Assembly (NCBI RefSeq): GCF_037975245.1
Contig: NC_092577.1
Location: forward strand, 17,576,898-17,640,897
DNA: 64,000 nt
From: Apostichopus japonicus
Taxonomy: Eukaryota > Echinodermata > Holothuroidea > Aspidochirotida > Stichopodidae
Direction: 5' to 3'
Shown: positions 1-12,409 of the stretch, piece after piece
How positions within the stretch are numbered: position 1 is the stretch's first letter
Layout of the letters: each line of letters opens with the position of its first letter
Notes under the pieces: model-generated
What the model was told of the DNA's origin: nothing
Databases searched by the model: none
The model's input: only the letters and a program-made list of their open reading frames with translations
Program-made: the position numbers and the translations under genes

Positions 1-518
1 GATTCCCGAAGAATATACGAAGTATCGGCCTTTTTAGCCAGCTATCGCTGTGGTGTAGGCACTGGTATATACTGTAGTGCTAAAGTAATATTACGGCTTA
101 GAAAACAACCTTCGCTAACCAATTCACTTAACGAATTGGCTGGAAAAAACGATGTCGCTGTACACTTGAACTTTTTCCCCCTCTCCTATAGGGTCCTTGA
201 GTGTCCCTCCTGATCCATTTTTTTCTACTAAACTAAACTAATCTGATTCGCTGAAAACTACGTAATTGCAAACCTGTTTGGGAAAATTAATTGCTCCCAT
301 TGACTTACACACTAAACTTGTCACTTTCCAAGGCCACTTCAAGCTCATTCAAATTTATTGATAAAGATTTTGAAGTCTTCACAATTAATTACAGGCCTAC
401 TTACCAAAACAGCACAGATTAAAAATATGGTGGTTACATTAAAGTGTTCAAGATGCTAAATACCCTTATCTCGATCAAATGTGGACACCTTGTACTATGA
501 CTAAATAAAGGGGACAAA
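1..518. other. Unannotated stretch with one copy of a dispersed repeat
   Basis: No coding region is supported here. Positions 286-335 (starting ATTAATTGCTCCCATTGACT) recur almost unchanged at 4741-4791, so this is a short dispersed repeat. Nothing else was recognised. Confidence 0.6.
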
Positions 519-1332
519 CTAAAACGAATGACCGAATGACAATTGACTTTGTACAGGGTTAATTATCATTCGCGAATGACAGCGAATGACAGCGAATGAC
601 AGCGAATGACAGCGAATGACAGCGAAGGACAACGATGGACAACGAAGGACAACGAAGGACAACGAAGGACGGTGATGAGAAGAGATAGATTGATTTATCA
701 TTAACGCAGTGGAGTAAATGCGGTTATTGGTTTTCTGCTCAAAAATGATTTGAGGAAAGTCGCATGTTACGTGGTTGCAGAGTTTTGGTGTCATTTACGG
801 ATAGAAACCACAGGGAAAGTTTTTTGTGTGAGAATGCGCTTGAGTGCTGTGCTTTTGACAAATACCTCTGTAGATTTAAATAGAAAGATAACTGGAGTAA
901 TTGTTAGATGCTGGCTTATTGGTATGTTTCAAACTGATATATCCACGATTAATTTGGGTGGAAAATGCTATGATATCGTACTATTAAAGTATAAAAATTG
1001 TAGCCGTTTCAAGATTATAGTATTGTTAGTTTCTAACAATTAAAATCGGAAAAATGACGTAAATTTACTTTTTAAAATCAGACTTACAATTTCGCTTACT
1101 ATAAGGTGCGTTTGTATCTTGTCCGTACTTTACTAGATCTGTAAGCCACACACTTCGCGTCCACTCGGTTTGCGTGGCTTTAATATATACCCACGAAGTC
1201 TGAACTGTGATATCCGGTTGAAGCAAATGTCTGTGCTGTCATTCACTGTCATTCGTTTTAGTCAACGCAATTTTTAAGTGTGTACAACATATTGTCATTC
1301 GTTATGTGTAACGCAATTGTCATTCGTTTTAG
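519..1332. mobile_element. MITE-like element with inverted GTCATTCG ends
   Basis: The left edge reads CTAAAACGAATGAC and the right edge its inverse, GTCATTCGTTTTAG, ending at 1332. A second copy of the right-hand motif lies inside at about 1238-1261. The left subterminal region is a 10-bp tandem array. The interior has no transposase or credible long ORF, so a non-autonomous DNA element is the best reading. No clear target-site duplication was identified. Open frames through the repeat array have repetitive translations and are not treated as genes. Confidence 0.5.
571..670. repeat. 10-bp tandem repeat, about 10 units
   Basis: Successive 10-bp units drift from AGCGAATGAC to AACGAAGGAC. The array sits just inside the left end of the MITE-like element, and its GAATGAC core is the same as in the element's terminal repeat. 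Confidence 0.9.
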
Positions 1333-4300
1333 TAACACCCAAATAAAGGATTTAAAGTATTCTTGCAGGGTATGTAACATATTCACAAAATATCTGACTG
1401 AGTTGCATGGAGACAAAATTCACTGAAGAAACAGGTCATGTATTAATTAATAAGACCGTGAACCATCAAAGTAAGGCAAATTGCATGAAAAGATTTCTCC
1501 AGCAGATCAGGGTAGTAAACAATGTCATATATCACCTGTCAAGCTTGATCTAGATCACAGGAAGAATTCAAAGCTTGAGCTTATACCAATTAGAATCACT
1601 ACAGACATAGATACATTCATCTGACATCTCCAGAGGGGATCCATTATTTATATATTATTTGCCACCCTAGTACTAACAAGTAGTAAAAGGGTGTGAAGAC
1701 TCGCGAAAAAAAACGTTTAATGCCGGTAATTTGAGCTAGTTTCGAATGAGGTGTAACAGAAGTGTTAGACACCACCATCGATCCCAGAAAATGCACACAC
1801 AGCTTGCTACCGTCGGTAATTAGACACTAGTGTACAGTCAGTACATACAGCTGCGGTCAATACCCACAGCACAGTGTACAAACAATACAGCAATGGACAT
1901 CTCAGGTCCAGCTAAAGCTAACAAGGTATCACGTTTCATTACTGTCTGCATTTTGTAGCGACACGAACAAAACGTCACTTGCAAGCAACAGAAAGTTAAC
2001 TTTTTCAAATGGCCGCACGCGGTTTGGGGCGAGTCTTCAATGCCTTTAAGCTACAGTATCACTTTGCAATGAATTTGTCAGTCAATGTTCTGTGAAATTC
2101 TGCACACCAAGTGCGAAAGAGAAGAAGAAATACATGCAGTCTACCATGTGCAGCTTAACTTGAACAGAATAAAGGTAATTCAAGTAAACTACAGGTCCAA
2201 AAATTACAGGCACCTATTTTGGTATTTTTGCGTGTCTGGCGATAAAAAAATCGCAGTTGAGGATGCAAAATACTGTGAACTTTTTGAATTTAAATTGTCA
2301 CGAAACTGATGACAATTTTAAAATGACAAGTAAGAGTAGCTATATTATGTTATAAAATGAAAAGAGATTTAATCTGTCTTACAATCTTTAAAAAGTTTAA
2401 CTTACAAAACTTCCGATATTATGAACAAACAACGTTCGGCAAAGCCCAGTTTCTAGACTGCCTAACAATGAATAGCGTGCACTATACGTACATCAGTTTA
2501 CAACTGCAGTACGGTTTAACCCTACTTAAATACTACGGTAGACTACATGTGCAACGAATTTCCCCAGGTACCTTGCCAAACAACTGTGAGCTCATCCCCT
2601 GTCTAACACCTGTTTGTTAAGATTTTTGGCACGTTTCCAAGAAACGTTTCATGGAGTATTCCCCATGATACACGAGGCACAGTCCATACCATACACGCAG
2701 CACACGATATCAAGGCCCCTATAGCTATGGCCATCTTTATGAAAGTAATCCTTGTAATAAAATATGTTTTAGGCCACTTGGCATGATTAACTAAATGCTT
2801 AATATTATTTCCATGTTCTTTTAGAACACGTCAAGTTCGCAAAATACGATTAGTTGTGTTTTTGTAGTTATGTGAGATCCGTAACCGACGAGGTGGTTAG
2901 GCTATTTGCTATGCACTTAACTATGGTAGGATATTATTTTTTCCGTATTTTTGGAAATTCTAGAAAATACTTTCTTTTCCCCCGCTTAACACCAGATGTG
3001 GTCTTACGGCTTATTCATAAATAGGTGTACTAGAGCCTTGTTTACATGGCATTAGTTGCATTTAGCACGATATGCCAGTTTCGCGTGAATTTGTTTTTCT
3101 CCAGCCAGGCTGGATTTCCAGCGAGCATCGCGGAATTCCCGCAAACCTGGTTCGCAAGGTTTTCCTTGACCAATACATGTTGTGTTCTAAGGCAATAATT
3201 TCTTTATATTTTCTTGCTGTTTTGCTTTAAGAAATGTTTTGTAATAAAGATTGTGTTCAATATATTAACGATGGGTGTCAGTTGGTCTGTTTTTAGCGAA
3301 GTCCTTATAGTCTGGTCGATAAAGGTGAAAAATAATAAAGTTGTGTTGAATTTATGATGGTATCAAACGTAACAGAATGTTGTTTAAAAGGATACATAAA
3401 AAAAATCTCTGGCGAAAAGTTTTATGTGCTAGTCAATTCGGACGCTGTAAATGGCTTTCTAAAAGTTATCGGTATTAAAACACCCAGACAAAATTTATGC
3501 ACACGATGCGAAGCACGCGTACAGTATTATCCATTTTTAACGAGGTTCGATCTGCTTGCCCTCTGTTTGATAAACTTACGTTCAGTGCACATATAGTAAG
3601 CAGCAAGCGCAGTACATACTGAGCGGCTAAATATAATTAAGGCCGAAGCCACGGACTCCTTTCTTGACGGAAAGTAGCGCTACGCGGCGAGAGATATGCT
3701 GGAATCACTTCCATATTCGAACGCGCTGCACATAACGCTATTTCACACATGCTAGGCTAGGCTTTTTATGATGGTACTTGTATTCCGATAGTTGTAGTTA
3801 CGATGTTGTAAACAACAATAGCTGGGGTACCACTTTCTTGACGAAACAGTACGTCGAACTCGGTAAATCACTACAGTATAATAACTTCCTGGACTGAGAG
3901 TATCGATCGTTTCTGCTCCTAGCAGCAATGCTTTCTTTGTAACTCTAATCGGATTAAGTGACTTGGTGGAATATTTCGGAAAGGCTCGGGAGTGTTCACT
4001 TGAGCTTGCTGCAATAATGAGACACACCTGAGTGCACACGAGCTGTGCTCTTCCGCGGCATACCGCAACGGCAAGTTTTGAAAAGGCCCCTAATGTGTCC
4101 AAAGCAAACAGTGGTCAAAATGTTAGTCCTAGACAACACTACCAAGGCATCTGTTTATAACATCAAAGTTTAAGGCAATTATATATGAAGGCCACTCGCC
4201 AACATGAATCTTCAAAAGTCAATAGTTATTAGTGCTACTACTGAGCTTCTCATTGCTACCATTTAAGTCAGGGAGTAAACAATATGGCAGTGACCAAGCT

Positions 4301-6196
4301 GGGACAACCACATTTTATGTATTTGGAATAAACTTATTCCAAATTTACTGTTATCCATACAACGAAACGTCCTTGCTATATGCAAGCTTTGTGAAATTAG
4401 TGTCAACCACACACATCTATATAGAGCCGAGCATCCTCCTCACTGCTAGTCATCGGTAGCCGCTGAGCCTAAAGAAACATTCAAAATAACTCAAGTATGG
4501 AAAAATAGCTCACTGTGTGACAATAGGACCCTAACAAAGTCCATCTCATCAATCCCAGGCCTAAAAGCCAAAATTTTGACCTAAATACTCATTTCTGACC
4601 ACAGAAACCACTGATATATGAAATCATGGAATGTCTCCTGCGAAATATCAATTGCTACACTATACTGTAGAGCCATTAACATGTTGTTTTTCAGCCAAAT
4701 TGACTAAATCACCATTTTGCCTATAGGCATCGCACCACAATTAATTGCTCCCATTGACTTACGCACTATTAACTCGTCACTATTCCAGGCCGATATAGCA
4801 TATAGATAAGAAGTTTTCAACTGTCATGTTCATCATTAAACATTCAACTTTTGCCACCATGACCGTTTAGATTTTGAGCTAGAAGAGCTCATATTTTATC
4901 ATGGTGCTCCCCATCCCATCTGGCAGCTGTCGCTGCGGAATCTTCATGTTTCACCCAAGATTTTCTAAAATACCTTAAATCTCCTTCAATCATCCAGATT
5001 TGTTTAGACCATCAGTAGTTTATTTCATCCTCTTCAACATCCAAACATTAAAATGAATGTAGATGACTTAGAAAATGCCAAAACCATTATTACAGTAGAG
5101 CACTTTGGAGCTATTTTCCATCTCAGACGGATGTGCACTACTCTACTCTTATTGTGGTGTAATATCTATACATATGTGAACTTCGATTGTGCGTAGCTAG
5201 CCTATGAAACTGTTGGGTACGATCAAATCTATCCAAATACAGATGTGCGAGTCAGTCGGCGCGCGGGCAGAGTGTTAAGTTACCCATTTATGTAGTTCAG
5301 TAAATGGTAATAGGGCCGTATTATGTTATTTTCGAAGCATAATCTGTCCTTGGCTGGACTAACTTGAATAGCGTTGCCCCTAATTACATTAGGCCTTGGC
5401 TAAAGATAATGTAAAGCCTAATTAAAATTGAACGTTTGGTCCCATCATGTAATAGCCTACTATAGACCTACTACAACGAGTAAAAGCTACTACTAATATT
5501 TAGGGCAATTCCATGCTAATCCACACATTTTATTTGGGACATTCAGAGATTCTGAAGAGCTGAAATAAATAGGGTTATTCACAAATTTAAATGTTTATTT
5601 GCTGAGCACTGTCATGAATATATATTTTGAGGAATTTCAGCTTCATCGATCATTAGGCCTATTTTAAAGATTTTGGACTAGCCTAGGCGAATTAATATGG
5701 CCCACTGCGTTATACATGGGACCAGAGAAAATGTCAATTATTGTATCTTTTCAATCCATTTATGATAGGTTTCTCTGAAAGTACAGGTCTATTCAAATCA
5801 CCTGTTCACAATTCCAGTGATAGTATGTGGTATGTGTAGCTCGGTAGAGATGGTATTATCGTTGCCTGCGGAAAAATTATTATAATGCTCCAATAAGTCC
5901 CACTCAACACAATGATCAAAGAGTTCAATTGATATCACAATTTATTATTTCCTTAATACAAGTATTCCAAAACGTGCTTTGCAAAATACTGATTACAAAG
6001 ATTATACGCCATAACTATGATTGGTACAATATCTCTTCATGACATCCCTCTTGCCTGAATTTTTTTTAAATTTTGAACAACATGTTTAACTTTTGAATTA
6101 GTGAAATTGGTAAACTTCAAAGAAATGTCCGGAAAACATTTCATGATATTAAAATCTTACATCATTAATATAAAAAGCATATCAAGTAACAATATT
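1333..6196. other. Long stretch without recognised genes
   Basis: Only short open frames without recognisable domains occur here. Visible structure is limited to the second copy of the dispersed repeat (4741-4791) and a perfect 24-nt palindrome at 4321-4344. Exons of a spliced gene could be hidden but none can be supported. Confidence 0.5.
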
Positions 6197-6497
6197 GCGG
6201 TGCTGTGGCCGTGTGGATAAAGGCTGTGGCATTTGAAGCAATGAGGCTTAGCAATCTGGAGGTTCCGGTTCGATACCCGGCCGGGTCATAGTAAGGTGGG
6301 TTTTCATTTAAGAGCAATCTACGGTTTCCCCTTTTGAAATGACTTTGTAGATTGAAAAGATTCCAAATTTGAGTTAAAATGTTGAAATGGAAGCCACCAT
6401 TTGTGTAAGTTGTAATCCATAAGCCCTTGCTGGTTTCTCCCACATTTTGTGGTCGCTTAAGCATTGTAAAAATAACTGCTGATTATTATTATTATTA
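6197..6497 (+). mobile_element. tRNA-derived SINE
   Basis: The head resembles a tRNA-Ser/Leu gene. It has an A-box-like TGGCCGTGTGG at 6206-6216, a B-box GGTTCGATACC at 6267-6277 and a long variable region between the anticodon-like and T arms. A tRNA-unrelated body of about 210 bp follows and ends in an (ATT)n tail at about 6482-6497. This is the standard layout of a Pol III-transcribed SINE mobilised by a LINE. The acceptor stem does not pair well, so it is not a functional tRNA gene. No target duplication was recognised. Confidence 0.72.
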
Positions 6498-9480
6498 CCA
6501 GTGAAACTCATATTCATGCTTTTCAAAAAGACTCTGGGTTTGAGATCACTGAAAGGAAAGGACTGTGCCAAGCCTTAAAAAATACCCTATACACTGAAAC
6601 AATAGGATATATACATGCATTGTAAAGAAATTTTCAAGACTCAGGTTATATGAAAAACACTTTAAGACACAAAAAATTTTCACCATATTTCATAGATATT
6701 GCTACACATGAGTACCAATGATGCTCTCCGAATATAAATATAAGAATACAGTATCTGCAAAACTAGATGCACTGTATTCTGTAAAAGCAGACATGAACAC
6801 CATTACCTTGACATTGATGATTACTTTGTTAAAAAGAAGACATGATAACAGTTTATATTCATTTGCTGTCTCTGTGAGCACTACTGAACTTGATTGACGT
6901 ATCAAGTGTTTGTTCATAATCGACTTCGTATACTGTATCGTATCACTTCAATTCAAGTCTCATGGAGCGCAATACAAAGGTTAAAATAAAGAAAAGCATA
7001 TATGTATATAGATATTAACCTGAAGAAACCCATGTTGCTGATGTCATAGAGTGAATATTGTATAGTTTAAGCTTCACCCTTCCCTCCACCCACCTTGTAC
7101 AGTAAATGACACACAACTTTTTTATCTATTTCCAGTTCCTGTTACGCTGTGCTATGCTATACTGTACCATACATACTGTATACAGCATACAGACTTATAC
7201 AGTGCCATTCTAACACAGATTCACTTTTATCTAGTTCAGGATAGTTTATATTTCCTGTGTGTTATCAATTGAGAAAGAAAATAACTTGTGTTTCCAATGT
7301 TTAGTTCTGGTTTTCTTTGTCTGAACGTATGGGGGCGCCTAAAGGAAATGTCTGAAATGGACTGAACAATTTCTAATGTATTTCTTTATTCGGGGACCTT
7401 GGGAATTAACAATGGGAAACAAAGGTCAAAAGTGTAAAGGGTTAAATACCTTTGCAGGCCTTGATAGAAACTTAGAGGTGGTATTATATCACTTCATGAC
7501 ATTAGGCATATTACTTCTGGCCATACATTTATATTTTCAGGGGGGAAAAAATCATGCAATTAGCATGGTGGAGTAACATGGTACAAAAAAGTGCTTTTGC
7601 ATGGGACATTTCCCACACTATATAACTATCGAAATTAATTTCCTTAACTGCACGTATGCTCCTGTATGGTAATTACACATTAATTAATAAGAAAACAATA
7701 AGAAAAAATAAGAAAAATCATAATAATGAACACTTTCTTCATAACTTCATAATTACTAACTGTACACACACTTACAGTATAGTTTTTAAGAATGTGAAGT
7801 AACTGGTGAATAGTTTATGGCAAATGTCCACATCACAATACCTAAAAATAGACAAATTAGAATACATTAATTACCACATAACGCACCGTGAGCTATCAGT
7901 GTAGCCTTACAAGTCCTTGTAATATGTGCTGAACTGTACATGTATACAAGACACTGTATATTGTAAGCTATAAATTAAATAAATCAGTACAATGTGGTAT
8001 GGGAAATTAGTTACTGGTTCATTCCATGTCTAATCAGCAGATTTTAGAGTAAGTTGTACATCTGCCTCTTCTAAAAATTAACGTTTATTTTATGCTTGAA
8101 ACCTGAAAATGTCAGTTGCATTGCTTCCCAATTGTTTTTTTTTAATCACACTGTGAAATTCTGCAATTTGTCGCCACCATGGCCTTTTTTTAATTTTATT
8201 TTTGATGTCCAGTCCCAATAATACAAAATAATCATTACAATGCTTTTCTGTGGTATATTTGTAAGTGTGATAAATCAATGCATATGCAAATGTATAGTGC
8301 TGTAATTATGCAAGAAGGGTGGTAATTTTGCAAGAGGGTCCAGCAACTGCCATCTGTGATTTTTACACAGAATGCCCTGACAACATAAGGTAGGTCCAAC
8401 ACTGTGTGCACAGCACTTTTTGTGGACCAATCGTCTAGGTTTGGTTAGCTCAGTGCAAGTGGTTAGTTCTTCCGCATTCTAGTCACGTACCGTACTTAAC
8501 AAGTAATAAATAACGACAACTCTCATGGGTTAAGGCCAAGTGTTCTGTGTCAAAGTATATCTCAGTAGCGTAAAATTGAAAGTTGAGAGCTGGTAACGAT
8601 ATTGTGCAGTATTTTCTAGCTAAACTTAGATACGAATGACGTCTTAAATATCACTTAAACCTGTACCAAGTAAGTATGGTTAGAGCATGGATGTTTACCA
8701 TGATAGTGAGAGCAATGAAATATTATCCTGACATGGTCTGAACCTTAATTACTAATTTGGTTCTTCAAAGACAGTCAGTCAATAGTCAATAGTCATAAGC
8801 CAAATTGGCCCGTTGACCTCCCCGAAGATTATAAACAATCTTATCAATAGTTGTCATAGTCATCGAGGATTTTCGGCTGAAAAAACACTGAAGTGGCGCC
8901 ATTGCGCCAAACATCGTCAGTTTACGCAGTTTCTCGCTAACTGAGAAAGAGATCCTGGCCGAGTACATGGAAATCCATGAACGCCCAGCATCAGTAGTAC
9001 AAGACCATTGGAAACTAAAAAAGAGCCAAGCCCTTGTACCGCAGCCACCAGCCTGCAGTCAACTGGTTTTACCATAACCCTGGCACGGGACCCAACCAGG
9101 TGCTACCAGCCGGATCAGCTGGACATGGGGCTCACAATTGGGCAGGGACGACCACTCCCTGAGGGTCACACGTCAACTCGGTTAACACGCAACCCCTGCT
9201 ACCCCCAAAGACAAATCATTCTCAATTACACAACAAGATCAATTAAGGTCTGACCAATAATGTGCTTCCCTAGCTATCTAAGAAGAGAGGTTTTAGGGGA
9301 TTGAATTCTGCTATCCTTAAACAACCATTGACTTGAAGCAAATTAGAGGTCTCTCTTGAAAACAAAATTAATACAGCTACAGCACTGTCAAGGGTTTTAC
9401 ACTTCCCCCTTGCTAACCATAAATGATGTATTCATGATAGGAAAGTCATGTGCCAATAAGACATCTAATGAAATCTTATG
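6498..9480. other. Stretch without recognised genes
   Basis: Short unrelated ORFs only, without domains or repeats that identify them. The 81-codon frame at 9008-9253 is composition-biased and not supported as a gene. Confidence 0.45.
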
Positions 9481-10180
9481 ATGTCATCTTTAATATTTCC
9501 AGAGTGTAACCTCTGCTGAACACTAATGACCAGTAACCTCCACAACAAACAACAGTGTTCTTGTGCTCAGTATTGAGAAGCCATAGCCATTTATAATATC
9601 AGCTACTGCAGTTTTCTATCTTGATATATCATATTTACTCCATTCAAGGATTGATACCTGGTTACCTTATATGAACTCTGACCTACATCAAATTGTGTAT
9701 AAACTATACAATACACAAGGCTATCTCACTATGCATATAAGCTCCTTTCATGTTCTGGTTCTGGAGATATAGCACTTTTGATATATTCACATTTTGTCCT
9801 CTGCTGACCCCAAATGACCTTTGACCTCCACCAAAAACGATAGGGTTCGCTTAACTAATTACTTATCTACATGTCAACTGCACAGACGACCTTCATTGAG
9901 ATATCATGTTTACATGATATTCACACTTTCTCCCCTCTGTTGACCTCAAATGACCTTTGGCTTTAATGAAAAACACTACAGATTGTCTATTTATCAACAG
10001 AAGTTATACACCAAATTTGATATATTGTGTGAATAAAGTTTTCAGACCCCTGCTGACCTCAATGACCTTTGATCAATACCAACAACATTCCAAAACCGGT
10101 TGTACCTTAGTGGACCAACATACCAAATTTGAAATGTACCCCAGTTATCCATCTAAAGTTAGAGCATTTACCAGCAAGTG
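9480..10180. repeat. TGACC-rich dispersed repeat block
   Basis: Diverged units of roughly 150 bp each contain a phrase about a GAGATATCATG motif, then TGACCTCAAATGACCTTTG and a CCAAAAACGATAGG-like tail. The same family forms the tandem units at 63.65-64.0 kb and is related to the 13.9-15.6 kb array. The block contains a perfect AGGTCA direct repeat on the minus strand at 9815-9827. Confidence 0.7.
9815..9827 (-). promoter_or_regulatory. Perfect DR1-type nuclear-receptor motif inside a repeat
   Basis: TGACCTTTGACCT is the complement of AGGTCA-A-AGGTCA, the consensus DR1 element for RXR, HNF4 and COUP-type receptors. The motif is seen directly. Receptor binding is inference. Confidence 0.45.
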
Positions 10181-10182
10181 TC

Positions 10183-10361
10183 ACATACACACACAGGTGT
10201 GTTTTACATTCAGACCGAGGACCCCATTGTATTTTCCATTGTTCAAATCCACGTACCCTAACCTTAACAATACCCCATAACAATAGAATTCTTCCGAGGA
10301 ACTGGAATTCTTTTGTTCAAGTCCTCGGTCAGAATACAAAACAAGTGCACACATACACACA
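10183..10361. repeat. Inverted repeat with CA-rich outer arms
   Basis: The left arm (ACACACAGGTGTG... then AGACCGAGGAC at 10212-10222) is mirrored by GTCCTCGGTC at 10321-10330 followed by a CA-rich stretch to 10361. The spacer is about 100 bp. It could be a small palindromic element attached to the adjoining TGACC repeat. Confidence 0.6.
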
Positions 10362-10734
10362 CAATCACCATGCATTAATTCCCTTCTGTCTTCAGAAAGG
10401 AATAAAACATGGGACCTGCTACCTCTCAGTTCTTAATCAGCATTAGAGAGAGTGAGAGACATGGAGTAGGCAACATGGAAGACAATTGATAGGTTACTGA
10501 AAGCTTATTGTCCATTGTTGTGACAATCTAGGCATATACTGTACTTTAACCGAATAGATACTGTAATGAATTAAATTGGAAGATTACAGGTAGGTGGCTC
10601 AACAACTTACAGAGAATTACCAATGGAGGCTTATTGTCGCTCACTCTTACTTTTTCGCACAGCATAGAAAGTGGTGCCTTCTGCCTTTCAAACATGTATA
10701 CAGAAAACACTAAGAAAAATTCGGCCAAATATTA

Positions 10735-11070
10735 ATGTAATGTATTTCTCCATATCTCATTGCCAGACTTCAGCCTGATTAACGTCTGGGTTATCTAACT
10801 TTAAAGTTAAGCCTATCCTAGACACATAAATTACCCATGGCCCTAGCCAATTCTGTTCAAGTTAAGAGTGGTCTTCATAAAAATTTAATTAGGTGACAGT
10901 TAATTTTCGTAAACCATGCTTGGTCATTCTCTTTCAAACCATCCAATCTGAAGATTTTATTTGGCACTGAATCTCGACAATTGCAAAATACCAAGGAACC
11001 TCTAACCAACGGAAGGAAAGATATACCTTGATTTGCAACAATATCGTTAAATCTGATACTATAACTTGAA
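10735..11070. repeat. Duplicated segment, copy A
   Basis: This ~335-bp segment is repeated with substitutions at 11,822-12,165 in the same order. Shared landmarks are GTTAAGAGTGGTC, GACACTGAATCTCGA-type text and ATATCGTT. It is noncoding. Confidence 0.75.
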
Positions 11071-11407
11071 GCCCTTGGGTGTTGAACTGATATAGCTCAG
11101 CTGCAAAATAAAAATAAAGGAAAATAAACATTATCTCAGAAAAGAAAATGGCTGAGTCTGGCATTGGGGCCAACCAACATGGGGTAGTTTACCCTTATTT
11201 TTCTCCCACCTTTACTTCCTGCATACAGCTTAGATAATGGTGATTTTCTGGCTTCAAAACATGTAAACAAACAACACTATTCTTGTGCTGTTTCCATATT
11301 ATTTCATTTATGTAAATGACTGTACGTGTGGAAATTGATGAGAGGAAAGGACCAGGGGCAGAGCACAACTAAAACCCTCTGAAGACTAACAAGAGTAAGA
11401 CATAGGC

Positions 11408-11820
11408 TAAGCCTAGAGTCAATGAAGTGAACTTGAATTTTACTAACCTACAGTAGTAAAGAAAGTACTATGGCTTTTCCAAGGTCATTTGATTTCTCAT
11501 TCACCTGGCTGCTAACATTAGTCAAATAACAAAATAAAGGCCTAGGCTAGTATACATACTGTAGATTTCTTCCCTGAAGATGAATACTCCTAGTCCTAGG
11601 CTGAACCCTGAAAAGGTTTTTTTTTCAAAGCTGACTGCAGATTTTAGCAAATCTGCAGGCCTAGATTAGAATCAATGAAGTGAACTTGAATTTAACTGAC
11701 CTGGAAAAGTATTATGGCTTTATCCAAGTGCAATTTATTTGGTATCCAAATGGCTGCTAATATTAGTCAATTACCAAAAAAAAAAAACATAGCTGCAGAT
11801 GAATACTCTTAGACTTAATC
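11408..11820. repeat. Local tandem duplication, two ~250-bp units
   Basis: The unit beginning near 11,411 (AATGAAGTGAACTTGAATTT, then GGCTGCTAACATTAGTCAA) is repeated from about 11,660. It lies between the two copies of the larger 10.7/11.8-kb duplication, so the region grew by repeated local duplication. Confidence 0.7.
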
Positions 11821-11821
11821 C

Positions 11822-12165
11822 TAATGCACCGTATTTCCTTCATATGTCACTGAAAGACTATAGCATACTACCGTTGTTCTAACTTAGGCCTACTGCTACG
11901 CCTGATTAATGTCTGGGTACAAACTACCTTAAAACACAGGCTTGTCCTAAACTACATCAATTGCCCACAGGCCTTGCCAGTTTTGTTCGAGTTAAGAGTG
12001 GTCATTGATTAAAATCTGACTATGCGACAGTAAATTTCGTAAACAGCACCTCTTCAATGCTCTTGTTTATTTGACACTGAATCTCGATAATTGCAAAACA
12101 TTAAGGAAAATGTCAACAACGGAATAAAGATATAATACCTTGATTCGCAACGATATCGTTCACTC
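11822..12165. repeat. Duplicated segment, copy B
   Basis: This is the diverged partner of 10,735-11,070, about 1.09 kb downstream in the same orientation. Confidence 0.75.
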
Positions 12166-12177
12166 CGATCCAATAAG

Positions 12178-12243
12178 CAACGTTGTATGTATTATGTTGG
12201 GTACGGTGCATAGGCGCAATGCTTGTATATACAACGTTGTATT
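12178..12243. repeat. Short inverted repeat (CAACGTTGTAT arms)
   Basis: CAACGTTGTAT near 12,180 is mirrored by ATACAACGTTG near 12,231-12,241, with about 40 bp between. It may be a very small MITE or a hairpin. Confidence 0.6.
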
Positions 12244-12409
12244 CAGTTACCGACAAAGATAAATAATATCACTTTGTTCAGATTCTACAGATGCCCAGAA
12301 TTATAGTAGTGTTGTAATGATCGATCCACATAGAGGGAAAGAATGGTTTTGAATGCTTCAGTCCTGAAATGCTGTTATTAATATTATCTGATTCTGAACT
12401 CAGTGTCAA

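Noticed and set aside
1892-1925. Possible 5' exon (ATG then MDISGPAKANK before a GT)
   Set aside because: Very short, weak donor and no downstream partner exon.
6197-6289. Functional tRNA gene
   Set aside because: A and B boxes are present but the acceptor stem does not pair and the sequence continues into a SINE body and tail.
9008-9253. 81-codon open frame with proline-rich text
   Set aside because: Biased composition, no domain, no splice or promoter context. Likely repeat-derived.
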